From Nanobdellota archaeon (GTDB lineage Archaea > Nanobdellota > Nanobdellia > Parvarchaeales > Parvarchaeaceae), in contig JAJYRE010000007.1 of the NCBI GenBank assembly GCA_021794235.1, positions 1 to 52,122 of the forward strand: DNA of 52,122 nucleotides, read 5' to 3'. This document shows, piece by piece, positions 33,297 to 41,968 of this stretch (its first letter is position 1; every line of letters starts with the position of its first letter). The notes under the pieces are model-generated. The model did no database searches, was not told the DNA's origin, and saw only the letters and a program-made list of their open reading frames with translations. Made by a program: the position numbers and the translations under genes.

Positions 33297-33846
33297 TTTT
33301 CATCTGGTAGGACTGCTTGTTAATGAGTTTTAGCACGTCCGCCTGGAACCTGTAGGGTTCCCTGAGTCCGTTCAGCACGGCCGTGGACCTGCTTGGGTCG
33401 TCCTGCCTTATCACAACCCTGCCGAGTTTGAGCATCCTGTCTATTATACCTATCTCCACCGACACGTCGCCTATCTTGTTCGGAAGGATTATATCCGTGG
33501 TCTTACGTATTGCACCGCTTCTTATTATAACCCTGAAGTTTGTGACGGCGTATTCCTTGAAATAGGTCTTGAATTCCGCGTGTATCAGGTACAGGAACCC
33601 TATTATCTCCATAGTTGTAGATATGACGGGAAGATTGAAGAAGAATCCGTTCATCGATAAGCCCAGGTAGGACAGAACTCTGGTGAAAGAGTAGTTGTAT
33701 TCCGGCGCGATTATTGAAATAATCCCAAAAACAACCATAGAACCTATAAGCAGGATTATCCCTATCCAGAACGATCTGTCACCCAGGACTGAAAGCTTCG
33801 TGGAATTCACCATCTTCTCATCCTGCAAAAGAACCCCTTTTAGCAT
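33283..33846 (-). CDS. Membrane protein with bacterial PH domain (DUF304/bPH2)
   Basis: 187 residues. Two transmembrane helices (about 26-50 and 62-90) are followed by a soluble domain with the DUF304 pattern: YAVTNFRVIIRSGAIRKTTDIILPNKIGDVSVEIGIIDRML...GRVVIRQDDPS, the strands of a bacterial-type PH fold. Such proteins are widespread in bacteria and archaea, with unknown function. It overlaps the following membrane protein gene. Divergent from dph6, 60 bases apart. Confidence 0.78.
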   Translation of the reverse strand: MLKGVLLQDEKMVNSTKLSVLGDRSFWIGIILLIGSMVVFGIISIIAPEYNYSFTRVLSYLGLSMNGFFFNLPVISTTMEIIGFLYLIHAEFKTYFKEYAVTNFRVIIRSGAIRKTTDIILPNKIGDVSVEIGIIDRMLKLGRVVIRQDDPSRSTAVLNGLREPYRFQADVLKLINKQSYQMKNGNS

Positions 33847-33906
33847 AGTTATTATGCTTTCTCCCTGATAATAAATATTTTAATTCTCAAAGTTACAGAA
33901 TAATGG

Positions 33907-34590
33907 ATGAAATTAGCCGCATTATTCACGGGAGGAAAGGATTCTACCTATTCGATATACAAGGCATCAAAGGAGAACGAGGTGGTCTGCCTTATGAACG
34001 TCATCTCAGCCAACACGGATTCCTATATGTTCCATACAGTGGGTTCAGTGCTTGTAGACATGCAGGCGGAAGCCATGGGCATGCCTCTGGAAAGGTTCTA
34101 CACGAAGGGCGAAAAGGAGAAGGAATTAGACGATCTAAAGGAATTCATATCCAGGATAAAGGAGAAGTACGGGGTAGAAGGGGTTGTAAGCGGTGCTATA
34201 GCCAGCGAATACCAGCTTTCGAGGATAGGAAACATACTTAAGGAACTCGGACTCGTATCCATAACTCCCCTGTGGCACACAGATGTAGAGGAATATATGC
34301 ACAGTCTGGTCTCGGACGGGTTCAAGGCCGCGATAATATCGGTGTCCGCTGAAGGCCTAGATTCTTCCTGGCTAGGAAAGGAGATAAACGAGGAGACCCT
34401 GCGGGAACTGATAACCCTGAGCAGGAAATACAGATTTCATCTCGGGTTTGAGGGCGGAGAGGCCGAAACTACGATGCTGGACGGACCGATATTCAAGAAA
34501 AGGATAGTGATAAAGGAGTACAAAGTAATCGACGAAGGCCAGAAGCACTATATGGATATAACAAAAGCAGAGCTGGAAGACAAGGTATAA
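33907..34590 (+). CDS. dph6: Diphthine-ammonia ligase
   Basis: 227 residues. The ATP-pyrophosphatase loop TGGKDS is at 8-13 and FEGGEAETTMLDGP near 190 is the second signature of the Dph6/MJ0570 family. The enzyme uses ATP and ammonium to amidate diphthine on EF-2, the final step of diphthamide. Its target EF-2 is encoded 4.6 kb away with the modified histidine intact. The frame at 33903 is a shadow. The stop directly abuts the end of the convergent kinase gene at 34591. Length is normal for archaeal members. Confidence 0.92.
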   Translation: MKLAALFTGGKDSTYSIYKASKENEVVCLMNVISANTDSYMFHTVGSVLVDMQAEAMGMPLERFYTKGEKEKELDDLKEFISRIKEKYGVEGVVSGAIASEYQLSRIGNILKELGLVSITPLWHTDVEEYMHSLVSDGFKAAIISVSAEGLDSSWLGKEINEETLRELITLSRKYRFHLGFEGGEAETTMLDGPIFKKRIVIKEYKVIDEGQKHYMDITKAELEDKV

Positions 34591-35175
34591 TCAGATCTTC
34601 AGGCAGCCGATCTTCTTCATCATATCCCCCACCTTGCCGACGATGGACTTGTCGTTGTTGATGTGGTTTGTAAGCTTGAAATCGGACATCTTAGCCGTCA
34701 GCTTAAGGTTGAATATCTTCTCTTCCCTCCTGTCGTGCTTCACGAATTCGCAGAACGATGCCGGCATGTCGATCCTTTTCCTCTCAGTTGTTCTGCTGTA
34801 TCTTATCCTCCTTGGCGCCCATATGTATATGTTGTAGAATTCGAAGTCTTTCAGCCCCCTGTAGAATCTTATGTCTCTAGGGAACCTTATTCCGGGGACT
34901 ACAAACCTTTTCTTTCCGGTTTCAACCATCCTTTCATAGCAGAGCTGCATTATGTAATCCGGTCCGTGCTCCTTCCTCCAACGGTTCTGTATGTCCTGCT
35001 GCTCTTCCCGCGTTATCTTCGTGAGCCCCTCTTTTTTCATCTTCTCCCTTATTATATCACCTGGAGAGATCTTGTAGAAACCGTACTCTTTGATGAGTAT
35101 GTCGGCGACGTAGTCCTTTCCTCCTCCGGGCAGGGCGGTCAGGCCTATTATGATTTTTTTAGACTCGCTGCGCAT
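34591..35175 (-). CDS. P-loop kinase-like protein (UPF0200 / dephospho-CoA kinase-like)
   Basis: 194 residues of the nucleoside-monophosphate kinase fold. Walker A GLTALPGGGKD is at 11-21, followed by KISPGDIIREKMKKEGL and a TREEQQDIQNRWRKEHGPDYI helix, the pattern of archaeal UPF0200 proteins. A lid-like Arg cluster (APRRIRYSRTTERKR) follows. Substrate unknown; dephospho-CoA kinase-like and adenylate-kinase-like roles are possible. Tail to tail with dph6 with no spacer. Confidence 0.78.
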   Translation of the reverse strand: MRSESKKIIIGLTALPGGGKDYVADILIKEYGFYKISPGDIIREKMKKEGLTKITREEQQDIQNRWRKEHGPDYIMQLCYERMVETGKKRFVVPGIRFPRDIRFYRGLKDFEFYNIYIWAPRRIRYSRTTERKRIDMPASFCEFVKHDRREEKIFNLKLTAKMSDFKLTNHINNDKSIVGKVGDMMKKIGCLKI

Positions 35176-35219
35176 GACAATCTATATTTGCACCGCAAGA
35201 ATAAATAACTGATTTCAGT

Positions 35220-35954
35220 TTATGCACAGCTTATACTGTTAAGAACCCTGCTGAATGCATCTCTGGTCGAGGATATCCCATTCTGTGACGCGGAGGCGCC
35301 CATTACGAAGCAGAATGTCTTGTTGACGTAACTCATGGCAAAAGTGCCACCCGTCAGCTTTACCTTGTTGTCAAATGTGAAGTTGCTTATATTGACTATC
35401 GTCCATTCAGTGCCTTTTATCGTCATAGTGGACTGGCTGAGATTGCTTATTCCAGAAGAATGTGTAAGGCTTGTGAACAGGGAGCTGTTTACAATGTTGC
35501 CGGGAGTTATGGCGGTAGTGTTCTTGTAGTCTACACTGCCTGCGAGTACGGCGTTCATGTTCTTGGTCATAGCGTTTATGACTCCGCTAAGGTTCGTCTT
35601 GTTAGTAAGGAGGTTTAATATCAATGAAGGCGCCTGGAGCAGCTGGCCTCCCATAAGGGATCCGGGTACAACCATGGACAGCGTGTAATTTGTGTTGTTT
35701 GTGAACGTCTGTGTGTTTACAAACTTCGATATTATGTCAGGGCTGAAGGACACCCAGTTTGCCGGGTAATTGAAACTTACTCCGCTGGATGAAAATGTCC
35801 TGTTGGAAGATGCGCTGCTGAAGTAAGATGTCACAGTGCTGGTTATAGCGCTGCCTAGCTGCGGAAGCAGGGCTTCGAATACCGTGAATCCAAGTGCAGG
35901 CAGGACTATGAAAAGTACAACCAACACTACTACTATCTTAGTTAAAATGTGCAT
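35220..35954 (-). CDS. Single-pass exported protein, unknown
   Basis: 244 residues from the ATG at 35954. The track's start at 36218 would overlap gatC on the other strand and run through the promoter; a TATA-like box (ttataaat) about 25 bases before 35954 and the strong hydrophobic helix directly after that Met (MHILTKIVVVLVVLFIVLP) decide the start. The outside part has a beta-rich domain (SSGVSFNYPANWVSFS, WTIVNISNFTFDNKVKLTG) reminiscent of PsbP/DUF-like lipid- or surface-binding domains, many NxS/T sequons and two cysteines near the end. No firm family. Confidence 0.7.
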   Translation of the reverse strand: MHILTKIVVVLVVLFIVLPALGFTVFEALLPQLGSAITSTVTSYFSSASSNRTFSSSGVSFNYPANWVSFSPDIISKFVNTQTFTNNTNYTLSMVVPGSLMGGQLLQAPSLILNLLTNKTNLSGVINAMTKNMNAVLAGSVDYKNTTAITPGNIVNSSLFTSLTHSSGISNLSQSTMTIKGTEWTIVNISNFTFDNKVKLTGGTFAMSYVNKTFCFVMGASASQNGISSTRDAFSRVLNSISCA

Positions 35955-36062
35955 AGTTAGATATGATTTTGTGCATTTATAATTCTTATCAGGGGCCGAA
36001 AAAGTACTTATTTTTAACGTTTTCATACTATTATATCTCTGGGTCTTTAGACCGGTATTATA

Positions 36063-36335
36063 ATGGAAAAAAAGGAATTCGATGCGCTTCTGGAGAACTG
36101 CAGGCTGTCGCTGGATGAAAGCGAATACGAGAGGATAAAGGCCGACGTAGACGAGATAATAAAGTACTTTGATCAGATAGACAGCATAGGAACAGGTGAC
36201 TATAAGGAGGCCTTCCATCCCGTCGAAATACCCGGAGAATACAGGAATGACGATCCAAAGAAATTTGAGGATGTAAAGGGCATCTTAGAGAATACCAAGA
36301 CACACAGGCTGTTCGTGCTGGGTCCAAAGATATGA
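36063..36335 (+). CDS. gatC: Asp/Glu-tRNA amidotransferase subunit C
   Basis: 90 residues. The start EFDALLENCRLSLDESEYERIKADVDEIIKYFDQID is the GatC pattern of two helices, and the C-terminal strand is VLGPKI. GatC wraps around GatA and holds it to GatB. Its ATGA overlap with gatA (4 bases) shows translational coupling. First gene of the gatC-gatA-gatB-aspS operon. Confidence 0.92.
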   Translation: MEKKEFDALLENCRLSLDESEYERIKADVDEIIKYFDQIDSIGTGDYKEAFHPVEIPGEYRNDDPKKFEDVKGILENTKTHRLFVLGPKI

Positions 36336-37681
36336 AAAGCTACATAAAGGAATTCGAATCGATGGATAAGCCGTCCGGATACTACACAGAACTTGTAGGG
36401 AATCTGGAGTCATTAAACACCGAGTTAAACGCATTCAACGTGATAAACAAAGAACTCAAGGATGGTCTCCCGTTCAGTGTAAAGGATAATCTGTGTGTTA
36501 AAGGGGTGGAGAGCAGGGCTTCTTCTAAGATACTGAAGGGATACATACCACCTTTTGATGCTACCGTAGTTTCCAGGTTCAAAGAGAAAGGATTCGGATT
36601 TCTCGGGAAGACGAATATGGATGAATTCGGATTCGGAACTTTCGGTACAAACTCCGAGAAGATGGCCAGGAATCCATTCGATCCCGCGTATACCGCGGGG
36701 GGGTCGAGCAGCGGCGCGGCCATCGCAACCTCGATAATGAAATACCACGCCGCGATAGCGGAATCCACAGGCGGGTCGATATCGGCTCCTGCAGCATTCT
36801 GCGGAGTTGTCGGATTCACACCCACCTACGGCGTAATCTCAAGACACGGTCTTATAGACTATTCAAACTCGCTTGACAAGATAGGATTCATGTCAAGGTC
36901 GTCCGCGGACACGCGGATAATGTTCGACGCGGCCAGAGGCAGGGATCCAAAAGATTCAACGTCGCTGGATGCGGAGATCAAGAATACAAAGTACACAAAA
37001 CTGACGGTGATAAACCAGCTTATGGACGGCGTGGATAAGGATGTCAGCGACAGATTCGAAAAACTTCTCGGCAAACTGGAACAGCAGGGCTTCGCTATAA
37101 ACCGCGTTGACTTGCCCGAGATAAGCGCAGCCATACCGGCTTACTACATAATATCCATGGCGGAAGCGTCTACAAACCTCGCAAGGTACACCGGATTCAA
37201 GTACGGTGCGAAAGTTGAGGATTTTTCCCTGAGCTACAACGATTTCTTCAAACAGGCAAGGACCAACTTCGGAACGGAAGCCAAGAGGAGGGTCATCCTA
37301 GGAACGTTCGTAAGGAGTGCAAGCGTCAGAAGCAAGTACTACAACAAGGCCCTGAAGCTGAGGGCTATGCTGATAGACAGGATGAAGAGGGTACTGGCGG
37401 ATTCCATGCTGATATCTCCTACAATGCCGGTAAAAACCCCGAGACTGGACCTTATAGAAAAACTTACACCTGTGCAGGTATACTCGATGGACGTTCTTAC
37501 GGCTTCACCGAACTTATGCGGTTTCCCGCACATATCATTCCCGTACGACTACGCAGACGGGATGCCGCTGGGCGTGCAGATCGTCGCTGATCACTTTCAG
37601 GACCATTCATTGATGTCATTTACAGACAAATGGGAAGAATCGTTTGAATACAAGTTCAAGCACAATCTGGGTGAATTATGA
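36332..37681 (+). CDS. gatA: Asp/Glu-tRNA amidotransferase subunit A (glutamine amidase)
   Basis: 449 residues of the amidase signature family. The Ser-cis-Ser-Lys triad is visible: Lys in FSVKDNLCVKG near 49, Ser in AGGSSSGAA near 125 and Ser in TGGSISAPAAFCG near 149. GatA frees ammonia from glutamine and passes it to GatB, which amidates Asp-tRNA-Asn (or Glu-tRNA-Gln). Slightly shorter than the usual 480 residues. Overlaps both gatC and gatB by 4 bases. Confidence 0.96.
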   Translation: MKSYIKEFESMDKPSGYYTELVGNLESLNTELNAFNVINKELKDGLPFSVKDNLCVKGVESRASSKILKGYIPPFDATVVSRFKEKGFGFLGKTNMDEFGFGTFGTNSEKMARNPFDPAYTAGGSSSGAAIATSIMKYHAAIAESTGGSISAPAAFCGVVGFTPTYGVISRHGLIDYSNSLDKIGFMSRSSADTRIMFDAARGRDPKDSTSLDAEIKNTKYTKLTVINQLMDGVDKDVSDRFEKLLGKLEQQGFAINRVDLPEISAAIPAYYIISMAEASTNLARYTGFKYGAKVEDFSLSYNDFFKQARTNFGTEAKRRVILGTFVRSASVRSKYYNKALKLRAMLIDRMKRVLADSMLISPTMPVKTPRLDLIEKLTPVQVYSMDVLTASPNLCGFPHISFPYDYADGMPLGVQIVADHFQDHSLMSFTDKWEESFEYKFKHNLGEL

Positions 37682-38970
37682 AGATAGGATTAGAAATGCA
37701 CGTAGCGCTTCCGACCAAATCAAAGCTGTTCTGCAGCTGCTCGACGGAACAGGTCGAAGAGCCCAACGTCAATATCTGTCCGATCTGCATGGGCTTTCCA
37801 GGATCGAGGCCTGTTCTGAACGCGGAGGCCGTTAGAATAGCTAAAGCAATTGCCACCGTGCTGAAGTGCGAGGTGAAGGACAAGATTTCATTCATACGTA
37901 AAATCTATTTCTATCCGGACCTTCCGAAGTCATTCCAGATAACACAGTTGTCGGAAGCGATAGGATCAAAAGGCAGCCTAGCGATAACAGACAAGGACGT
38001 AGGGATAAGGAGGATACAGATAGAGGAAGACCCCGCAAAGATAGTTAGGCAGGACAACTATTCCCTTATAGACTTCAATAGATCAGGTGTTCCCCTTGTC
38101 GAGATAGTCACAGAGCCGGACATCGCATCGGAGGATGAACTTAAGGAAGCCGTCTCAACACTCAGGTCCGTGCTTTACTACATAGGTGTGGATGTAGAGC
38201 AGGAAGTAAAGACAGATCTGAATATTTCGCTGGGAGATGAAAGAGTGGAGATAAAGAACGTCACAGGGGTAAGGAACCTGATATACGCCGCCGAGTACGA
38301 GATTAAACGGCAGGGGGAGATAGTCCAGAAGGGCAAGCAGCCGGAGAAGGAGACCAGATCGTTCGACGAGCAGACCAGGACAACAAAATCATCCAGAAAG
38401 AAGGAGAGCGAGGAGGAGTACGGTTTCATATACGAACCGGATCTTACCGACTATGAGACATCCGGATTAAAGGTCGGAGAACCGATTATACCGCACGAGG
38501 AGGCCGCAAGGATATCTTCGGAGTTCGGATTCTCCTATAAGACGGTGCTTGAACTCATATCTTTCGACAGAAACTCACTTTCGCTTCTTAGCAAGTCCGC
38601 AGGGAAGTTTGATCAGAAGGCCGTCATCAGCACCTTGGAGGATCTGAAGAAATTCGACTCCACCGGCATAGGGCAGGAGGGGTTCGAGAAGCTCGTTAGG
38701 ATGTCAGCCGATGGAGTGACAATAACGCAGTCAATCGTATCTGGGATAAAATCCGGAAGGGAGGTGACTGTAAAGAGGGCCACCCAGGATGAGATAGACG
38801 CGGCCATAACGGAGCTGCTAACAAAAGACAGGACGCTTCTGGAAAAATACAAGGAGAACAAGAACGTCGTGAACTTTATAGTCGGTCAGATATCCAGAAA
38901 GTACGGTTTACAGCCAAAGGATGTGCTGGATAGAATCAAGTTTATAATACAACGAATGTCTGATAATTGA
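37678..38970 (+). CDS. gatB: Asp/Glu-tRNA amidotransferase subunit B
   Basis: 430 residues. IGLEMHVALPTKSKLFCSC...NICPICMGFPGSRPVLN carries the zinc cysteines and the start of the kinase-like cradle; QIEEDPAKI is the conserved catalytic loop and RSGVPLVEIVTEPD the next signature. The C-terminal YqeY-type tRNA-binding tail is present. GatB phosphorylates the carboxylate on the tRNA and amidates it with the ammonia from GatA. About 40 residues shorter than most bacterial GatB. Its stop lies 5 bases before the aspS ATG. Confidence 0.95.
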   Translation: MKIGLEMHVALPTKSKLFCSCSTEQVEEPNVNICPICMGFPGSRPVLNAEAVRIAKAIATVLKCEVKDKISFIRKIYFYPDLPKSFQITQLSEAIGSKGSLAITDKDVGIRRIQIEEDPAKIVRQDNYSLIDFNRSGVPLVEIVTEPDIASEDELKEAVSTLRSVLYYIGVDVEQEVKTDLNISLGDERVEIKNVTGVRNLIYAAEYEIKRQGEIVQKGKQPEKETRSFDEQTRTTKSSRKKESEEEYGFIYEPDLTDYETSGLKVGEPIIPHEEAARISSEFGFSYKTVLELISFDRNSLSLLSKSAGKFDQKAVISTLEDLKKFDSTGIGQEGFEKLVRMSADGVTITQSIVSGIKSGREVTVKRATQDEIDAAITELLTKDRTLLEKYKENKNVVNFIVGQISRKYGLQPKDVLDRIKFIIQRMSDN

Positions 38971-38975
38971 TTGAT

Positions 38976-40757
38976 ATGGATAAAAACTGCGGTGAGATCA
39001 GAGCGGCAGACGACGGTAAGGAAGTCGTGATGTATGGATGGTGCAGAAACATACGTGATCACGGCGGCAAGCTTTTCATCGATTTAGCGGACCGCTATGG
39101 GATGACCCAGATAGTCTTCGAAGGGGACATAAAAAAGAAAGCAGATCTTCTCGGGAGAGAATATACCGTAAAGATTTCAGGAAAAGTAAGAAAGCGTGAG
39201 GCCGATGCGGTGGACGCCACAAGCAATACCGGTGATATGGAAGTCTATGCATCGGATATAGATACGATTAACGAGGCCGAAATCCCGCCTTTTGAGATAG
39301 GCGATGAGAAGGAGGCTTTTCTTCCGGGTGAAGACATCAGATTAAGATACAGATACATAGACCTGAGAAGGAGCAGGATGATAAAGAATATAGTCTTCAG
39401 GGACTCAGTAACAAAATCCATAAGGAAATTCTTCTGGGAGAATGATTTCCTGGAACTCGAGACACCGATACTGGTGAGGGATACCTACGATGCAAGCGGG
39501 TCCAGAACCTTTGTAGTACCGTCTAGGGTGAACAAGGGGGAATTTTTCGCCCTTCCACAGTCTCCCCAGCTCTATAAGCAGCTGTGCATGGTAGCCGGGC
39601 TAGACAAGTACTTCCAGATAGCGAAAGTATTCAGAGACGAAGATCCCAGGGAGGACAGGCAGCCTGAATTTGTACAGATGGATGTAGAAGTATCATTCAA
39701 GGACGAGAAATACATACAGAATCTAATCGAGAAGCTCGTTCAAAGGGTCTTCTCGGAGAATCTGCACAAGGAAGTAAAGATTCCGTTCAGACACATGGAT
39801 TATTCCGAAGCGATAAAGAAATACGGGAACGACAAGCCGGACATGAGATTCGATTATGAACTGGTCGATATCAGCGACGAAGCAAAGCGCAGTAATTACA
39901 ACATCCTCAAGAGGGTATTAGAATCCGGGGGAAAGGCGATTGCCGTGGCATTCGACGCAGATTATGGGAGTGAAAAGCAGAGATTCGACAAGGACTACAT
40001 GCTGGAATCCATAGAGACGGCGAAGAACTTGGGGCTAAGAGGCTTGACCTGGATGTATTATAGCGGAAACAAACTCCACTCCGTTCCGGAGAGCATAGCC
40101 GCATCTTTCGCAGGCGTTGAGAAGGACCTCAGTGAGAAACTAGAGCTGAAGGACGGGAACGTAGTGATAATAGGCGCAGACACGTCCGAATCTACACTCC
40201 TCGGTGCGATGTCAAAACTCAGGAGAATAATAGGGATAAAGATAGGGAAGTTCAAGGAAGAACATTCATTCCTGTGGGTCGACAAGTTCCCGCTTTACGA
40301 GAAGGATGAGGTAACAGGAGCATTGCAGCCCGCACACAATCCGTTCGTAGCCCCTACGGAGGAAACAATGAAGTATCTTGACTCAGAGCCGGAGAAAGCG
40401 CTCGGGAAAAGATATGACCTTGTCCTCAACGGCGTAGAGATAGGCGGAGGGTCAATCAGAATACACAAGCCGGACATGCAGAGAAAAGCGCTGAAGAGCA
40501 TGGGTCTGAGCGATGAGGATATTGAAAACTCACTGGGCTTTTTGCTGAAGGCACTTTCATACGGCGCCCCCATCCACGGCGGCATCGCATTCGGACTCGA
40601 TAGGTTCGTAGCAGTGATGGCAGGAAGCGACGACATCAAGGACTTTATACTCTTCCCCAGAAACAGGAAAGCAGAATCTCCTCTTGACGGTTCACCGTCA
40701 CCCATTGATTCGAAGAGGCTAAAGGCAGACTACGATCTTTACAAGAAGGAGCAGTAA
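38976..40757 (+). CDS. aspS: Aspartyl-tRNA synthetase, bacterial type, probably non-discriminating
   Basis: 593 residues from ATG 38976 (the track uses a TTG at 38967). Archaeal AspRS is about 430 residues; this has the bacterial layout with an insert (GAD domain) between motif 2 (FRDEDPREDRQPEF) and motif 3 (GGIAFGLDRFVA), and VPSRVNKGEFFALPQSPQLYKQ is the bacterial motif. His29 in the anticodon-domain loop RDHGG matches the residue reported in bacterial AspRSs that also charge tRNA-Asn. Placed last in the gatCAB operon, it would make the Asp-tRNA-Asn that GatCAB amidates. Confidence 0.94.
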   Translation: MDKNCGEIRAADDGKEVVMYGWCRNIRDHGGKLFIDLADRYGMTQIVFEGDIKKKADLLGREYTVKISGKVRKREADAVDATSNTGDMEVYASDIDTINEAEIPPFEIGDEKEAFLPGEDIRLRYRYIDLRRSRMIKNIVFRDSVTKSIRKFFWENDFLELETPILVRDTYDASGSRTFVVPSRVNKGEFFALPQSPQLYKQLCMVAGLDKYFQIAKVFRDEDPREDRQPEFVQMDVEVSFKDEKYIQNLIEKLVQRVFSENLHKEVKIPFRHMDYSEAIKKYGNDKPDMRFDYELVDISDEAKRSNYNILKRVLESGGKAIAVAFDADYGSEKQRFDKDYMLESIETAKNLGLRGLTWMYYSGNKLHSVPESIAASFAGVEKDLSEKLELKDGNVVIIGADTSESTLLGAMSKLRRIIGIKIGKFKEEHSFLWVDKFPLYEKDEVTGALQPAHNPFVAPTEETMKYLDSEPEKALGKRYDLVLNGVEIGGGSIRIHKPDMQRKALKSMGLSDEDIENSLGFLLKALSYGAPIHGGIAFGLDRFVAVMAGSDDIKDFILFPRNRKAESPLDGSPSPIDSKRLKADYDLYKKEQ

Positions 40758-40763
40758 GTCTTA

Positions 40764-41849
40764 CTAACTGTCATCCGTCATCGCCTTTATGACGTCCGAC
40801 TCGTCTTTGTTGTTGGCAAGAACGCTCATCAGCTTCACGACGGCATATTCCGAGGTCATATCATCCAATCCTATGACTCCCGCCTTTTTCATCTTGTAAC
40901 TAACGTCATACGCATCGTCGCCGTCCAGCTTTACCGCACCGCTCATGCACTGGGTGACTCCAAAAACCAGGACTCCTTTACTTCTTATGTAGTTTATGCT
41001 GTCAAGCATGGAGTTTTCCTGTGTGTTGCCGCCTCCCGACCCGAAGAGCTCCATCACCACCCCCTTGTATCCTGCATCACCGTAAAATCTTATTACATCA
41101 GGGTTCATTCCAGGAAATAGTTTTATCAGTCCAACCCCGCCGCTTAAGTCCGTCGACGGCATGTAATCGGTCTTGTCGTACAGAATCTTTTGAAGACTAT
41201 CTTTTGCGACTAAAATTTCCGTGCCGTTGACTTTGCCTACGTCAGGTCTGTTGATGCTTTCAAACGCATCGAACTCCTGCGGGGATTTCTTCCTAGCTCT
41301 GTCTCCATACACTATCCTAGAATTGAACACTATGTAAGTGCCGTGTATGTCTTTCGACGCAACCATGAATGCGTCGTGCATATTCTTCGGCGCATCGCTG
41401 TTCTCCGAAGTAAGCGGCACCATCGATCCGGTAAGCACTATCGGTTTGTAGGAGCCGTGCAGCATTATCGAGAGCGCTGCGGAGGTGTAGTGCAGCGTAT
41501 CGGTCCCGTGGGATATAACGAACCCGTCGTAAGAGTCATATCTGCTTATTATGTACCGGGCGATCTTCTGCCATTTACTGGGAACCATATCAGAGCTGTC
41601 TATGGGTTCTATCACATCATCAATTCTGTCGAAATCGGCAATCTTGTCAAGGCCGGCTACGCTGTTTATGAGTTCTTCCTTCGTAGCCATCCTCAGGCGC
41701 CATGTTTCCTTGTCCGTTATCTGGTCTATAGTGCCGCCTGCTCTTATCCAGCAAATCTTTTTTCGCCTTTCAGGATTGTTGCCGCCTACCAGCTTGTCTA
41801 AATTAACTAAAGAATTTACCTTATCGTCTTTTTCCGATGCTGTTTTCAT
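40764..41849 (-). CDS. Type I L-asparaginase (AnsA/GatD-like fold)
   Basis: 361 residues. RAGGTIDQITDK holds the nucleophile Thr and VISHGTDTLHYTSAAL the second catalytic Thr-Asp pair; GSMVPLTSENSDAPKN is the next signature. The protein lacks the extra N-terminal beta domain of GatD, so it is an asparaginase rather than the GatDE subunit, though it could give ammonia to a partner. A charged 30-residue N-terminal extension precedes the first strand. It faces aspS, 6 bases from its end, and would recycle Asn to Asp and ammonia, next to glnA. Confidence 0.87.
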   Translation of the reverse strand: MKTASEKDDKVNSLVNLDKLVGGNNPERRKKICWIRAGGTIDQITDKETWRLRMATKEELINSVAGLDKIADFDRIDDVIEPIDSSDMVPSKWQKIARYIISRYDSYDGFVISHGTDTLHYTSAALSIMLHGSYKPIVLTGSMVPLTSENSDAPKNMHDAFMVASKDIHGTYIVFNSRIVYGDRARKKSPQEFDAFESINRPDVGKVNGTEILVAKDSLQKILYDKTDYMPSTDLSGGVGLIKLFPGMNPDVIRFYGDAGYKGVVMELFGSGGGNTQENSMLDSINYIRSKGVLVFGVTQCMSGAVKLDGDDAYDVSYKMKKAGVIGLDDMTSEYAVVKLMSVLANNKDESDVIKAMTDDS

Positions 41850-41968
41850 ATGTGATTAATGCCAGCGCACTAATAACTATCACTTAGATTCCTTCTATAA
41901 TTAATACTTTATCCTAGTAAATTTTGCAGTTAGGAATATTTTAATACTCAATCCCATCACGAGATACT

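Noticed and set aside
35955-36218. N-terminal 88-residue extension of the exported protein at 35220
   Set aside because: It runs over the gatC start and the gene's own TATA box; the Met before the hydrophobic helix is the better start.
40764-41849. Reading the asparaginase as GatD of a GatDE pair
   Set aside because: The extra N-terminal beta domain of GatD is missing and no gatE is adjacent; GatCAB already serves amidation here.
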